NCBI GenBank assembly: GCA_002314465.1
Contig: DCGA01000192.1
Span: 1 to 6,502 of the forward strand
Direction of reading: 5' to 3'
DNA from: a bacterium UBA1790
Lineage (GTDB): Bacteria > Bacteroidota > Bacteroidia > Bacteroidales > Muribaculaceae
DNA: 6,502 nt
The position numbers and the translations under genes are program-made. Below are positions 6,469 through 6,502 of the stretch, piece after piece. The first letter of the stretch is position 1, and each line of letters opens with the position of its first letter. A model generated the notes under the pieces. The model ran no database searches. It was given only the letters and a program-made list of their open reading frames with translations, and was not told the origin of the DNA.

Positions 6469-6493
6469 TTAAAGTCTTTTTCCTTTCACGATG

Positions 6494-6501
6494 CAAAAGT
6501 A
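6494..6501 (-). promoter_or_regulatory. Predicted -7 element for plsC
   Basis: The minus-strand reading TACTTTTG matches TAnnTTTG exactly and lies 25 bases upstream of the plsC ATG, implying a very short leader. The -33 element would fall beyond the right edge, so only half of the promoter can be judged. Confidence 0.55.
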
Positions 6502-6502
6502 C

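Noticed and set aside
1..6502. Defence system, CRISPR array, phage, insertion sequence or biosynthetic cluster
   Set aside because: All the main stretches are accounted for by recognised housekeeping genes or short spacers under 120 bases. No direct-repeat array, transposase, integrase or terminal repeats were seen.

Overview
The window looks like an ordinary chromosomal housekeeping stretch from a member of the Bacteroidales (phylum Bacteroidota). Four points support this: exact matches to the Bacteroidota -7 promoter element TAnnTTTG upstream of four transcription units, AT-rich leaders without a clear Shine-Dalgarno sequence, a ribosomal protein S16 with a long Ala/Glu/Lys tail, and a tRNA-Gln with no encoded CCA. 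The genus cannot be fixed from this sequence; a gut-type Bacteroidales is the best guess.

Layout from left to right. Positions 1-3182 hold three genes on the minus strand, read right to left: a HAD-family phosphatase/phosphomutase (2544-3182), rlmH (2074-2547, overlapping the HAD gene by 4 bases) and lon (start at 2015, running off the left edge). They look like one transcription unit driven by a promoter near 3212-3219. Back to back with it, a second promoter (3243-3250) drives a plus-strand gene for an uncharacterised FAD-dependent dehydrogenase of the COG2509 type (3295-4857). That gene converges on rpsP (minus, 4937-5494), and the two share a hairpin terminator at about 4884-4911. Upstream of rpsP on the same strand lies a tRNA-Gln(CTG) gene (5568-5638) with its own promoter and terminator. 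Last, a plsC-type 1-acylglycerol-3-phosphate acyltransferase gene (5734-6468, minus) has its own -7 element at the right edge.

The recognised genes serve translation (S16, tRNA-Gln, the 23S rRNA methyltransferase RlmH), protein quality control (Lon), phospholipid synthesis (PlsC), sugar-phosphate or nucleotide housekeeping (HAD) and an unassigned redox reaction (COG2509 protein). I see no mobile element, CRISPR array, defence system, prophage or biosynthetic cluster, and nothing that amounts to a new system. The points most worth a second look are the unassigned FAD enzyme and its promoter-proximal inverted repeat, the charge-segregated S16 tail, the compact divergent promoter, and an A31-C39 mismatch in the tRNA-Gln.
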